Below are positions 1-9,752 of a DNA stretch of 64,000 nucleotides, piece by piece. Each line of letters opens with the position of its first letter. Within the stretch, counting starts at the first letter, position 1. A program made the translations under genes and the position numbers. The stretch lies in contig NZ_JBAJMV010000001.1 of the NCBI RefSeq assembly GCF_036880965.1, forward strand, positions 868,001 to 932,000, read 5' to 3'. Source of the stretch: JAUASW01 sp036880965. GTDB taxonomy: Bacteria > Pseudomonadota > Gammaproteobacteria > Burkholderiales > Burkholderiaceae_C. A model generated the notes under the pieces. The model worked only from the letters and a program-made list of their open reading frames with translations, ran no database searches and was not told where the DNA came from.

Positions 1-396
1 CGCCGGCGTCGGCACCTGGCCGGTGATGATCACCATGGGGATCGAATCCATGTAGGCGGTGGCAATGCCTGTGATGGCATTGGTCACGCCTGGACCCGAG
101 GTCACCAGGGCAACGCCAACATCGCCTGTCGCGCGGGCATAGCCGTCAGCGGCATGGACGGCGGCCTGCTCATGGCGTACCAGGACGTGCTGGATGGTGT
201 CCTGTTTGTACAGTGCGTCGTAGATATACAGCACTGCGCCGCCCGGATAGCCCCAGAGGTACTGGACCCCTTCAGCCTGAAGGCAACGAACAAGAATTTC
301 AGAGCCGTTCGGCTCCGAGGAGGGGGAATTGATTTGCGGCTGTGCGCGACCATCCACGGTCGCTGCACGCTTGATGTCCGCGGCAGACATGTCCAT
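1..396 (-). CDS. ilvI: Acetolactate synthase large subunit, N-terminal part (runs off window)
   Basis: First committed enzyme of branched-chain amino acid synthesis, condensing pyruvate with pyruvate or 2-oxobutyrate using ThDP. Only the first 132 codons are in the window. The ThDP-domain signature GYPGGAVLYIYDAL is at residues 49-62, and the catalytic glutamate sits in RHEQAAVHAADGYARATG (about E76), followed by the TSGPGVTN glycine loop. The start used is ATG at 396, with an AAAGG stretch upstream; a second ATG is two codons in at 390. The frame stays open further upstream, but the roughly 30-residue N-terminal extension already fits family members. ilvB is an equally good symbol. The gene is divergent from an ECF sigma gene. 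Confidence 0.95.
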   Translation of the reverse strand, partial: MDMSAADIKRAATVDGRAQPQINSPSSEPNGSEILVRCLQAEGVQYLWGYPGGAVLYIYDALYKQDTIQHVLVRHEQAAVHAADGYARATGDVGVALVTSGPGVTNAITGIATAYMDSIPMVIITGQVPTPA

Positions 397-651
397 TTTT
401 CGAACCTTTGTGAATTTCTCTAACGAAAAACCATCGGTGCTCCTTCTCGCACCCTCGTGAGGTGGATTCGGAACCTGCGCGATCAGAAACGAGGCGCCCC
501 GGTCGGGCGGCCAGCTTGAGACCAAAAACTCATTGTGCGAAGCAGCATTATGCACAGAATTGCTGACACCCCCTCGCATTCCCTAGGGTGAGCCTTCGCA
601 ATGCAATAATCGCCACCCTTTGCCAGTGCTGGGTCCCCTGCCCGAATTCCC

Positions 652-1218
652 TTGGCCACCGATAAAGAACTGAACGACTTCCTTCGCAGCGTCGACCGCC
701 GTGCCTTCAAGCGCACGGCGTACATGGTTCGCGACGACGATGCGGCGCTGGACATCGTGCAGGACGCGATGATCAAGCTGGCCGAGAAATACTTCGACCG
801 CCCGGCCGAGGAACTGCCGCTGCTGTTCCAGCGCATCCTGTCGAACGCGACGATGGACTATTTCCGTCGTCAGAAAGTTCGCAGAGCGGTCATGTCGAAC
901 ATGTCGGACTTCGAGTCCGGGGATCCCGACGACGACTTCAATCTGCTTGAATCACTGGAAACTGGCGATGGCGCCATGGGCGCACTCAGTGCGGCCGACG
1001 AGGTTTCCAAGGCCCAGATCTTGCAGGTGATCGAAGCGGAAGTCGCTGAATTGCCCGCCCGTCAACGCGAAGCATTTCTCTTGCGTTACTGGGAAGAATT
1101 CGATGTCGCCGAGACAGCTTCCGTCATGGGCTGTTCCGAGGGCAGTGTAAAGACACATTGTTCACGAGCCGTGCATTCGCTCGCGAAATCGCTGAAAGCC
1201 AAGGGAATCACGCTATGA
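652..1218 (+). CDS. ECF-type RNA polymerase sigma factor
   Basis: Sigma-70 family protein of 188 residues with only regions 2 and 4. Region 2 spans about residues 18-80 (FKRTAYMVRDDDAALDIVQDA, then LLFQRIL and YFRRQKVRR for -10 recognition and melting). Region 4 spans about 130-182 and carries the helix-turn-helix VAETASVMGCSEGSVKTHCSRA. The start appears to be TTG at 652, because an in-frame stop lies at 607-609 and no ATG occurs between. Its stop overlaps the next start as ATGA, so it is translationally coupled to DUF3619, as is common for a sigma factor and its regulator. The ECF subgroup cannot be assigned by eye. Confidence 0.92.
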   Translation: MATDKELNDFLRSVDRRAFKRTAYMVRDDDAALDIVQDAMIKLAEKYFDRPAEELPLLFQRILSNATMDYFRRQKVRRAVMSNMSDFESGDPDDDFNLLESLETGDGAMGALSAADEVSKAQILQVIEAEVAELPARQREAFLLRYWEEFDVAETASVMGCSEGSVKTHCSRAVHSLAKSLKAKGITL

Positions 1219-1706
1219 ACCAGTCAAGCCAAACGCCTCAGGACCCGGATCAAGCGGTCTCGCGCTTTGCGCAGCGCGTGACGGCTGGGCTCGACAAGCA
1301 AGCCTCCGGCCTCCCGGTTGACATCACTGAACGGCTTCGCTTTGCGCGAGAGCAAGCACTGACCAAGGCGCGCCGCGAGCGCGCTCTGGCGGCAGCGACC
1401 GTGCTGCAGGCGATGGATGTCGGCGGTGGCTCCATGGCGCTGGCTGGCAACGGCCGCTCGCCACGTTGGCTCAAGCTGGCAACACTGTTGCCGCTGATCG
1501 TGCTGGCTGCCGGCCTGCTGCTGATCCAGCAGAGCGAGTGGTACGAGCAGATCACCGCGGCCGCCGAGGTCGACACCGCGCTGTTGGCCGATAAACTGCC
1601 ACCTGCCGCCTACAGCGACCCTGGCTTCCGCGAATACTTGCAGGAAGACCAGCAACAAGCGCCGCAGCAACAGCCGCAGCAGCAACAACAACCAAAACAA
1701 GAGTGA
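1215..1706 (+). CDS. DUF3619 single-pass membrane protein (candidate anti-sigma factor)
   Basis: 163-residue protein matching the DUF3619 family of betaproteobacteria. It has a charged cytoplasmic-type N-terminus (residues 1-84), one hydrophobic segment at about 85-104 (WLKLATLLPLIVLAAGLLLI) and a C-terminal tail with the family motif DTALLADKLPPAAYSDPGFREYL at 119-141. It ends in a Gln-rich tail (QQQAPQQQPQQQQQ). The start codon overlaps the sigma stop by 4 bp. Topology and position match those of a membrane anti-sigma factor, although no ZAS or RseA-type motif is visible. The anti-sigma role is inference from context; the family assignment is the firmer part. Confidence 0.85.
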   Translation: MNQSSQTPQDPDQAVSRFAQRVTAGLDKQASGLPVDITERLRFAREQALTKARRERALAAATVLQAMDVGGGSMALAGNGRSPRWLKLATLLPLIVLAAGLLLIQQSEWYEQITAAAEVDTALLADKLPPAAYSDPGFREYLQEDQQQAPQQQPQQQQQPKQE

Positions 1707-1719
1707 CGAGCCCCACCCT

Positions 1720-2499
1720 ATGACCCGTCGGCCGCTGGCACACCGGTTCCTCATCCCCTCTTTCGCCCTGCTGCTGAGCGTCGCCGTCTCTGAAGCCGCC
1801 CTGGCGCAAGCCGAGGCGGCTTCGGCGCCTGAGGCTGCCCCTTCCAGCGTCGCAGCGCCCAAGCCCGTCAGCCATGCAAGCAAGCCCGCACCCAATGCCG
1901 GCGGACGCTGGCAGGGTTTGGCGGCGAGCTACCAGCGCGTGCTCGCGCCCCTGCAAAAGGACTGGGACAGCCTGGACCCGGCCAGCCAGGGCAAGTGGTT
2001 GGAAGTCGCCGGCCGCTACGGCACGCTGCCGGCCGAAGAGCAAGCTCGCATCCAGCAAAGAATGGGGGAATGGGCTCACATGACTGTGGCGGAGCGCCAG
2101 CAGGCCCGCTTCGGCTACAAGGGTGTCCAGCAGATCAAGGCCGATGACCGCCAGGCCAAATGGGAAGCCTACCAATCGCTGCCGCCTGAGCGTCGGCAGG
2201 AACTGGCTGACAAAGCAGCACTCAAGGTCGCCCAGAAGGCCAGCGCGCCGGCCACAACGCCCGGCGCTGGTGCAGGCTCCAAGTCCAATTTGGTGCCCGC
2301 CGCCCCGGCCACGCCCACTGGTCGCCCGGTTGCGCCGTCGGTGCTGCAAGCCAAGCCCGGCGCCACCACCGTGCTGATCACGCAGACGCCTACGCCCCCC
2401 CGCCATCAAATGCCTGGCATGCCCAAGCTGATCGCCGACCCGAGCCTGGTCGATCCGAAAACCCTGCTGCCCAAGCCCTCCTCGGCCCCTGCGCAATGA
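1720..2499 (+). CDS. DUF3106 periplasmic protein
   Basis: 259-residue protein with a cleavable signal peptide (residues 1-29, cleavage about after ALAQ). An Ala/Pro-rich linker to about residue 60 is followed by the DUF3106 helical region at about 62-165. That region has repeated W/L-spaced motifs: LAPLQKDWDSL, GKWLEVAGRYGTLPAEEQARIQQRM and MTVAERQQAR. The pattern of short helices with L-x-P-x-E-R-Q is reminiscent of CpxP/Spy-type periplasmic sensors, which is analogy only. The C-terminal third is Ala/Pro-rich and probably disordered. It follows DUF3619 by 13 bp and overlaps the RDD gene by 4 bp (ATGA), so it belongs to the same transcript. Confidence 0.85.
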   Translation: MTRRPLAHRFLIPSFALLLSVAVSEAALAQAEAASAPEAAPSSVAAPKPVSHASKPAPNAGGRWQGLAASYQRVLAPLQKDWDSLDPASQGKWLEVAGRYGTLPAEEQARIQQRMGEWAHMTVAERQQARFGYKGVQQIKADDRQAKWEAYQSLPPERRQELADKAALKVAQKASAPATTPGAGAGSKSNLVPAAPATPTGRPVAPSVLQAKPGATTVLITQTPTPPRHQMPGMPKLIADPSLVDPKTLLPKPSSAPAQ

Positions 2500-3005
2500 G
2501 CGAGCCGACCCCAAGCCTGCCGGGCATTGCCCGTCGGATGGCCTGCTTTGTCTATGAAGGCCTGCTGTTGTTCGGTGTAGCCGTCGTCACGGCTCTGGTC
2601 TTCTCACCGCTCGTTGGCCAACGCAACGCCATGGACTACCGGGTAGGCTTGATGGCGGTGGAGGCCTTGGGCTTCGCCTCCTACTTTGTGTTTTTCTGGA
2701 CCAGGAGCGGCCAGACGCTCGCCATGAAGACCTGGCACATCAAGGTGGAGCGGCTTGACGGTTCGCCACTGACCTTCGCCCAGGCTTTGGCGCGCCACCT
2801 CCTGTCCTACGCATGGTGGCTCTTGCCGGTCATGTCGACCCTGCAATTGCGTCAGCATGGTCTGGGAATGGCCGCCGTCCTGTGCGTTGGCACGCTCGGC
2901 GTTCTCGCCTACGCGCTGCTCGCCAAGGTCCTGCCGGGCCAACAGTTCTTGCACGATGTCGTCTGCGGAACGCGCCTGGTCACCCAACTCCCAGTGAAGC
3001 GATGA
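2496..3005 (+). CDS. RDD family membrane protein
   Basis: 169-residue integral membrane protein of the RDD family. The N-terminal helix begins with the family Arg pair (GIARRMACFVYEGLLLFGVAVV, residues 10-31). Further hydrophobic segments lie at about 50-68 (with the TRSGQTLAMKTWHIKVE motif after it) and at about 95-140. The acidic residue of the usual R-D-D triad is replaced by Glu21 in the first helix. Function in this family is poorly known; some members act in ion exchange. The start ATG overlaps the DUF3106 stop, and the stop overlaps dgkA, so the five genes 652-3382 form one coupled chain. Confidence 0.88.
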   Translation: MSEPTPSLPGIARRMACFVYEGLLLFGVAVVTALVFSPLVGQRNAMDYRVGLMAVEALGFASYFVFFWTRSGQTLAMKTWHIKVERLDGSPLTFAQALARHLLSYAWWLLPVMSTLQLRQHGLGMAAVLCVGTLGVLAYALLAKVLPGQQFLHDVVCGTRLVTQLPVKR

Positions 3006-3382
3006 GCAATCCACACAAGGGCCGCACCGGCATCGACCGCATCATCCACGCGGCCGGCTATTCGATGGAAGGCCTGCGCGCCGCGTACACGGGCGAGAGC
3101 GCTTTCCGGCAAGAGACCTGGCTGTGTGTCGTTGCGACGCCCGTTGCCTTCTGGCTGGGGCAAAGCTGGGTCGAGATCGCTCTGCTGCTGGGCTGCCTCG
3201 CGCTGCTCCTGATCGTGGAGCTGCTGAATTCGGCGGTGGAGGCGGCCATCGACCGCATCTCGTTCGACCGTCATGAACTATCCAAGCGCGCCAAGGACAT
3301 TGGCAGCGCCGCGGTCTTCATCGCGCTGACGCTGTGCGGCGGCATCTGGGGCACGGCGCTGTGGCAGCGCCTTGCCCAATAA
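3002..3382 (+). CDS. dgkA: Diacylglycerol kinase
   Basis: Small integral membrane kinase (126 aa) that phosphorylates diacylglycerol released by periplasmic glycan synthesis, returning it to phosphatidic acid. The catalytic motif ELLNSAVEAAIDR is at residues 73-85 (Glu73, Asn76, Glu80, Asp84), and KDIGSAAVF lies near the third membrane helix. Three hydrophobic segments are visible, as in the family. ATG at 3002 overlaps the RDD stop by 4 bp. It ends only 4 bp from the convergent PII gene; no terminator hairpin is evident between them. Confidence 0.97.
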   Translation: MSNPHKGRTGIDRIIHAAGYSMEGLRAAYTGESAFRQETWLCVVATPVAFWLGQSWVEIALLLGCLALLLIVELLNSAVEAAIDRISFDRHELSKRAKDIGSAAVFIALTLCGGIWGTALWQRLAQ

Positions 3383-3386
3383 GGCC

Positions 3387-3725
3387 TTAAACGGCCGCTT
3401 CGTCCGTCTCACCGGTGCGGATGCGCACCACTTGCTCCACCGGCGTGACGAAGATCTTGCCGTCGCCGATCTTGCCGGTCTTGGCGGCCTTCAGGATCGC
3501 ATCGATGCAGCGGTCGACCTCATCGTCCTTGACCACGACCTCGACCTTCACCTTGGGCAGAAAGTCGACCACGTACTCTGCACCGCGATAGAGCTCGGTA
3601 TGACCCTTCTGGCGTCCGAAGCCCTTGACCTCGGTGACCGTCAGGCCGGAAGCACCCACCTCGGCCAGCGCTTCGCGCACTTCGTCAAGCTTGAAGGGTT
3701 TGATGATGGCGGTGATCTGCTTCAT
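3387..3725 (-). CDS. glnB: P-II nitrogen regulatory protein (GlnB/GlnK)
   Basis: 112-residue trimeric signal protein that senses ATP/ADP and 2-oxoglutarate and controls nitrogen metabolism. The sequence is near-canonical: MKQITAIIKPFKLDEVREAL at the start, the T-loop GRQKGHTELYRGAEYVVDF with the uridylylatable Tyr51, and the B/C-loop region TGKIGDGKIFV ending in RIRTGETDEAAV. ATG at 3725 is preceded by GGAG. It lies 40 bp downstream of nadE on the same strand and is probably co-transcribed with it. Choosing glnB over glnK is uncertain because no amtB is nearby. Confidence 0.96.
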   Translation of the reverse strand: MKQITAIIKPFKLDEVREALAEVGASGLTVTEVKGFGRQKGHTELYRGAEYVVDFLPKVKVEVVVKDDEVDRCIDAILKAAKTGKIGDGKIFVTPVEQVVRIRTGETDEAAV

Positions 3726-3765
3726 GGTGCTGCGCTCCGGCAAATGGCTGTGTGTTGACCCTGAT

Positions 3766-5448
3766 TTAAGCACGGAACCTGGACGTGATCGGGTAGCGCC
3801 AGTCGCGTCCGAAGGCCCGGTGCGTGATGCGGATGCCCACGGGCGACTGGCGGCGCTTGTACTCGTTGAGCTTGATCAGCCGCGTGACCCGCTCGACGTC
3901 GGCAGCGGCATAGCCGGCCGCCACGATGTCGCTGATCGAGCGGTCTTCTTCCATGTACATCGCCAGGATGGCATCCAGCACCTCATAGGGCGGCAGGCTG
4001 TCCTGGTCCTTTTGATCCGGACGCAATTCAGCCGAAGGCGGCCGCGTGATGATGCGCTCGGGAATGACTGGGCCGATGGTCCCGTCTGCCCGCTTCGTCG
4101 GCTGTTGGTTCTTCCACGTGGCGAGGCGGAACACCAGGGTCTTGGCCACATCCTTGATCACCGCGAAACCACCGGCCATGTCGCCGTACAGCGTGCAATA
4201 GCCGGTCGCCATCTCGCTCTTGTTACCGGTAGTCAGGACAATGGAGCCAAACTTGTTGGACAGGGCCATCAGGAGCGTGCCGCGGATGCGTGCCTGGATG
4301 TTCTCCTCGGTGGCATCGAGCGGCAGGCCTGTGAACTCGTCAGCCAGCGTCGCGTTGAAGGCCTCGAACATCGGCACGATGGATTTTTCGTCGTAGCGCA
4401 CGCCCAGGCGCTCGGCCATGTCGCGCGCATCAATCCAGGAAATATCGGCCGTATATGGCGACGGCATCATCACCGTGCGCACCTTGTCTGCGCCCAGCGC
4501 ATCGACGGCGATGGCCAGCACCAGGGCCGAGTCAATACCTCCGGAAAGCCCGATCAAGGCGCCCGGGAAACCGTTCTTGCCGAGATAGTCGCGCACGCCG
4601 AGCACCAGGGCGCCCCAGACCTGCGCTTCCAACTCAGGCACCGGCACGAGCTCGCCGGAAGGCGTCGCTTGTGCGTCGAATTCGATCAGCGGCATCGCCT
4701 CTTCGAACATCGCAGCGCGCGCGGCCACGCGCCCATCGCGGCCCACTGCGAACGAAGCGCCATCGAAGACCACCTCATCCTGGCCGCCAACCAGATGCGA
4801 GTACAGCAGGGGCAGCCCGACATCGCGCGACCGCTCAGCCATGCGCTGCTCCCGCTCCTCGACCTTGCCAACGTGGAAAGGCGATGCGTTCAGCACGCAC
4901 AACACTTCGGCCCCCGCCGCCTTCGCTGCGCGCGCGGGCTCATCAAACCAGGCGTCTTCGCAGATCAGCACACCGAAGCGCCGACCCTCGACCTCAAACA
5001 CCAGCGGCTCCTCGCCCGCGTCGCGGCCCGAGACGAAATAGCGGCGCTCGTCGAAGACCTGGTAGTTCGGCAACTCGCGCTTGCAGTACGTGCGCAAGAC
5101 CTGTCCCCCTGCCAGCAGCGAGGCCGCATTGAAGCGGCGCAGCACGCTCAGGCTGCGCGACCTAAGATCGCCCTCGCGTTGATACGGATGACCGACCACG
5201 ACATGCAAGCCCTCGCAATCGGCCAAGGCCGTCGCAATGCCCTTCAAGGCCTCGTCGCAGGCCTCGATGAAGGCCGGGCGCAGGAGCAGGTCTTCAGGCG
5301 GATAGCCGCACAGGCTCAGCTCAGGCGTGAGCAGCAGGCGAGCGCCGGCCGCATGCGCGCGACGGCCCCATTCCACGATCTTGCCGGCATTGCCTGCGAG
5401 GTCACCGACGGTGACATTGATTTGCGCCAGCGCGACTTTCAGGGACAT
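3766..5448 (-). CDS. nadE: Glutamine-dependent NAD+ synthetase
   Basis: Amidates nicotinate adenine dinucleotide to NAD+ using ammonia from glutamine. About 560 residues. The N-terminal nitrilase-type glutaminase domain has its triad in LLTPELSLCGYPPEDLL (Glu), the YCKRELPNYQVFDE lysine region and VLICEDAWF (Cys). The C-terminal synthetase domain has the ATP-pyrophosphatase P-loop GLSGGIDSALVLAI and TTGNKSEMATGYCTLYGDMAGGF. ATG at 5448 (MSLKVALAQINVTVGDLAG) matches the family start; an in-frame ATG at 5460 adds four residues. It is followed by the PII gene. Its 5' end overlaps or abuts that of the divergent acyltransferase. Confidence 0.96.
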   Translation of the reverse strand: MSLKVALAQINVTVGDLAGNAGKIVEWGRRAHAAGARLLLTPELSLCGYPPEDLLLRPAFIEACDEALKGIATALADCEGLHVVVGHPYQREGDLRSRSLSVLRRFNAASLLAGGQVLRTYCKRELPNYQVFDERRYFVSGRDAGEEPLVFEVEGRRFGVLICEDAWFDEPARAAKAAGAEVLCVLNASPFHVGKVEEREQRMAERSRDVGLPLLYSHLVGGQDEVVFDGASFAVGRDGRVAARAAMFEEAMPLIEFDAQATPSGELVPVPELEAQVWGALVLGVRDYLGKNGFPGALIGLSGGIDSALVLAIAVDALGADKVRTVMMPSPYTADISWIDARDMAERLGVRYDEKSIVPMFEAFNATLADEFTGLPLDATEENIQARIRGTLLMALSNKFGSIVLTTGNKSEMATGYCTLYGDMAGGFAVIKDVAKTLVFRLATWKNQQPTKRADGTIGPVIPERIITRPPSAELRPDQKDQDSLPPYEVLDAILAMYMEEDRSISDIVAAGYAAADVERVTRLIKLNEYKRRQSPVGIRITHRAFGRDWRYPITSRFRA

Positions 5449-5458
5449 GGATGAGGGC

Positions 5459-6646
5459 ATGAAAACTAGGCCAGAGAATTATGTCATCCGGGTTCAAGCC
5501 GACCCGGGCGAATTGGCAATTCCTGCCTGGAACGCCTTGCTTGCAACGCAGGCGCAGCCCACGCCCTTCATGCGGCTGGAGTACCTGCAGGCGCTGCACC
5601 AATCCCGCAGCGCCACGGCGGACACCGGGTGGCAGCCGCAGTTCATCGGCATCTGGGAAGGCGATGAGCTGCTGGCGGCCTGCCCCGTCTGGTTGAAATC
5701 ACACAGCTACGGCGAGTATGTATTCGACTGGGCGTGGGCCGATGCCTACCGCCGTCATGGCCTCGAGTACTACCCCAAGCTGCTGGTGGCCGTGCCCTTC
5801 ACGCCGGTACCGGGCAGCCGGCTGCTGGCCCGCAATGAAGAGAAGCGCGCCCTCCTAGTCCAGGCCCTTCAAGCGCTCGCGGAACAGCAGGGCCTGTCGT
5901 CCATCCACCTGCTTTTCGGCGCGCCACAAGACCATCAGGCCGCCACCGACCATGCGTGGCTGCAACGCGAGGGCGTGCAGTTCCACTGGACACAGCGTGT
6001 GCCCGAACCCTTCGTCGATTTCCAGGACTTCCTCGCCGCGCTGCAGCGTGACAAGCGCAAGAAGATCCAGCAGGAGCAGCGTCGCGTGCGCGAGGCCGGC
6101 GTGAGCTTCAAAACCCTCGAGGGCCCGGCAATCACTGAACAGGCTTGGGACTTCTTCTACCACTGCTACCAGCTCACCTACAGAGCGCACCACAGCACGC
6201 CCTACCTGACGCGAGATTTCTTCCGCCTGATGAGCGAAACGATGGCGGCGAACTGGCTGCTCTTCATCGCCATGCGTGAGGGTGTGCCGATTGCGGCGTC
6301 ACTGCTCGCGCTGGACCCAGAGCGCGGCGCCGCCTTCGGCCGCTACTGGGGCGCCATCGAGCAAATCCCCTGCCTGCATTTCGATGCCTGCTACTACCAG
6401 CCCCTGGCCTGGTGCATCGAGCACGGCTACCGCCGCTTCGAGGGCGGCGCCCAGGGCGAGCACAAGATGGCGCGCGGGCTCTTGCCGGTGCCAACGCAGT
6501 CGTCACACTGGCTGGCGCATCCCGACTTCAGTGATGCAGTGGCCGAGTTCCTGGCTCGGGAGGGTCAGGCCATGCGCGGCTACGTGAACGAGCTGGAAGA
6601 GCACCAGCCCTTCAAGGCTGGAACCAGCGCCCAGAGCCCGAAATAA
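5459..6646 (+). CDS. FemAB-like / GNAT-fold acyltransferase (DUF482 family)
   Basis: About 395 residues. It resembles the proteobacterial peptidoglycan-biosynthesis-like N-acyltransferase group (COG3146). Markers are FMRLEYLQALHQSRSA, the conserved FDWAWADAYRRHGLEYYPKLLVAVPFTPVPGSRLL block, RDKRKKIQQEQRRVREAG and the C-terminal RRFEGGAQGEHKMARGLLPVPTQSSHWL. The acyl acceptor is unknown. ATG at 5459 or 5447 are both possible; neither has well-spaced ribosome-binding DNA. The gene diverges from nadE with essentially no intergenic space, and ends at a shared hairpin with ppa. Confidence 0.85.
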   Translation: MKTRPENYVIRVQADPGELAIPAWNALLATQAQPTPFMRLEYLQALHQSRSATADTGWQPQFIGIWEGDELLAACPVWLKSHSYGEYVFDWAWADAYRRHGLEYYPKLLVAVPFTPVPGSRLLARNEEKRALLVQALQALAEQQGLSSIHLLFGAPQDHQAATDHAWLQREGVQFHWTQRVPEPFVDFQDFLAALQRDKRKKIQQEQRRVREAGVSFKTLEGPAITEQAWDFFYHCYQLTYRAHHSTPYLTRDFFRLMSETMAANWLLFIAMREGVPIAASLLALDPERGAAFGRYWGAIEQIPCLHFDACYYQPLAWCIEHGYRRFEGGAQGEHKMARGLLPVPTQSSHWLAHPDFSDAVAEFLAREGQAMRGYVNELEEHQPFKAGTSAQSPK

Positions 6647-6647
6647 A

Positions 6648-6673
6648 AAAGCGCCCTCGAGGGGCGCTTTGAC
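6648..6673. terminator. Bidirectional intrinsic terminator
   Basis: The stem AAAGCGCCC / GGGGCGCTTT with a TCGA-type loop is flanked by an A-run on the left and TTT on the right. It lies between the convergent acyltransferase (ends 6646) and ppa (ends 6692), so it can serve both strands. Confidence 0.8.
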
Positions 6674-6691
6674 GTTCAGGGCGAAAGCAGA

Positions 6692-7231
6692 TTACTTCTG
6701 CTGCGTCTTCGCGTAGTTCGCCAGGCCGGCAACGATCTCGGCCCTGGCCGACTCGGGGCCTTCCCAGCCCTGCACCTTGACCCACTTGCCAGGCTCCAGG
6801 TCCTTGTAGTGCTCGAAGAAATGCTGGATGGCCTTCAGGCGCATCTGGTTGATGTCTTCGGGCTTCTGCCAGTGGTCGTAGATCGGCAGGATCTTCGATG
6901 TGGGCACGGCCAGCAGCTTGGCGTCGCCACCGGCTTCGTCATCCATCTTCAGCACGCCGATGGCGCGGCAGGTCACCACCACGCCCGGGGTCAGCGCGAA
7001 GGGCGTGATCACCAGCACGTCGACCGGATCGCCGTCGTCCGACAAGGTGCGCGGGATGTAGCCGTAGTTGCACGGATAGTGCATGGCCGTGGTCATGAAG
7101 CGGTCGACGAAGAGTGCGCCGCTTTCCTTGTCCACTTCGTACTTGATCGGATCGGCGTTCATCGGGATCTCGATGACGACGTTGAATTGCTCGGGCGCCT
7201 TGGCGCCGGGGGTCACGTTGTGCAGGCTCAT
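6692..7231 (-). CDS. ppa: Soluble inorganic pyrophosphatase (family I)
   Basis: Cytoplasmic Mg-dependent enzyme that hydrolyses PPi to phosphate. 179 residues, normal family length. The family signature DDGDPVDVLVITPF is at residues 65-78, with metal-binding Asp66, Asp68 and Asp71. YEVDKESGALFVDRF is the substrate-binding segment, and NYGYIPRTL precedes the signature. A possible -10 (TAGAAT, plus-strand 7265-7270) is about 35 bp upstream of the ATG. It is divergent from the membrane pyrophosphatase gene hppA, so two unrelated PPi-consuming enzymes share one intergenic region. Confidence 0.97.
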   Translation of the reverse strand: MSLHNVTPGAKAPEQFNVVIEIPMNADPIKYEVDKESGALFVDRFMTTAMHYPCNYGYIPRTLSDDGDPVDVLVITPFALTPGVVVTCRAIGVLKMDDEAGGDAKLLAVPTSKILPIYDHWQKPEDINQMRLKAIQHFFEHYKDLEPGKWVKVQGWEGPESARAEIVAGLANYAKTQQK

Positions 7232-7462
7232 CGCGGTTCTTCTGTAATGCCAGGGGAAACCCGAATTCTACGGTGCCCGCTTGCCCTGTCCTGACGCCGC
7301 GCATTCCCAATCTCGTTTACCCGCATTTCGCTGGTAAATACGCAGCCCGCAAAACGGGCCCCTTCCTTAGCATGCCCCGAGCGACCTGGCGGCCCTCTGA
7401 CTTGGGCGGAATGGCTGCAGGCGTGAATTCACAACGGCAGAGACAACCGAGGAGACATGTAC

Positions 7463-9643
<2,181 letters not shown>

Positions 9644-9669
9644 CCAGCTGTCGCCTGATCCGAACCGAA

Positions 9670-9698
9670 CAGCCCCTTCTAGGGGCTGTATCTATTTC
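9670..9698 (+). terminator. Intrinsic terminator after hppA
   Basis: Perfect 8-bp stem CAGCCCCT / AGGGGCTG with a TCT loop, followed by a T-rich stretch (TATCTATTT), 27 bp after the hppA stop. Confidence 0.8.
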
Positions 9699-9752
9699 TG
9701 GGCCCTTGTTCTCAGGTGAAAATACGACCCATGTCCCGGAGAGCCCTGCGTG

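Noticed and set aside
397..651. Possible branched-chain amino acid attenuator (leader peptide plus hairpin) upstream of ilvI
   Set aside because: A weak 5-bp GGTGC/GCACC hairpin followed by TTTTT exists on the minus strand, but no leader ORF enriched in Ile, Val or Leu codons precedes it; the frame upstream is simply open and continuous with ilvI.
1650..1705. CAG/CAA-rich tract resembling a microsatellite
   Set aside because: It encodes the Gln-rich tail of the DUF3619 protein with mixed synonymous codons; no regular repeat unit persists.
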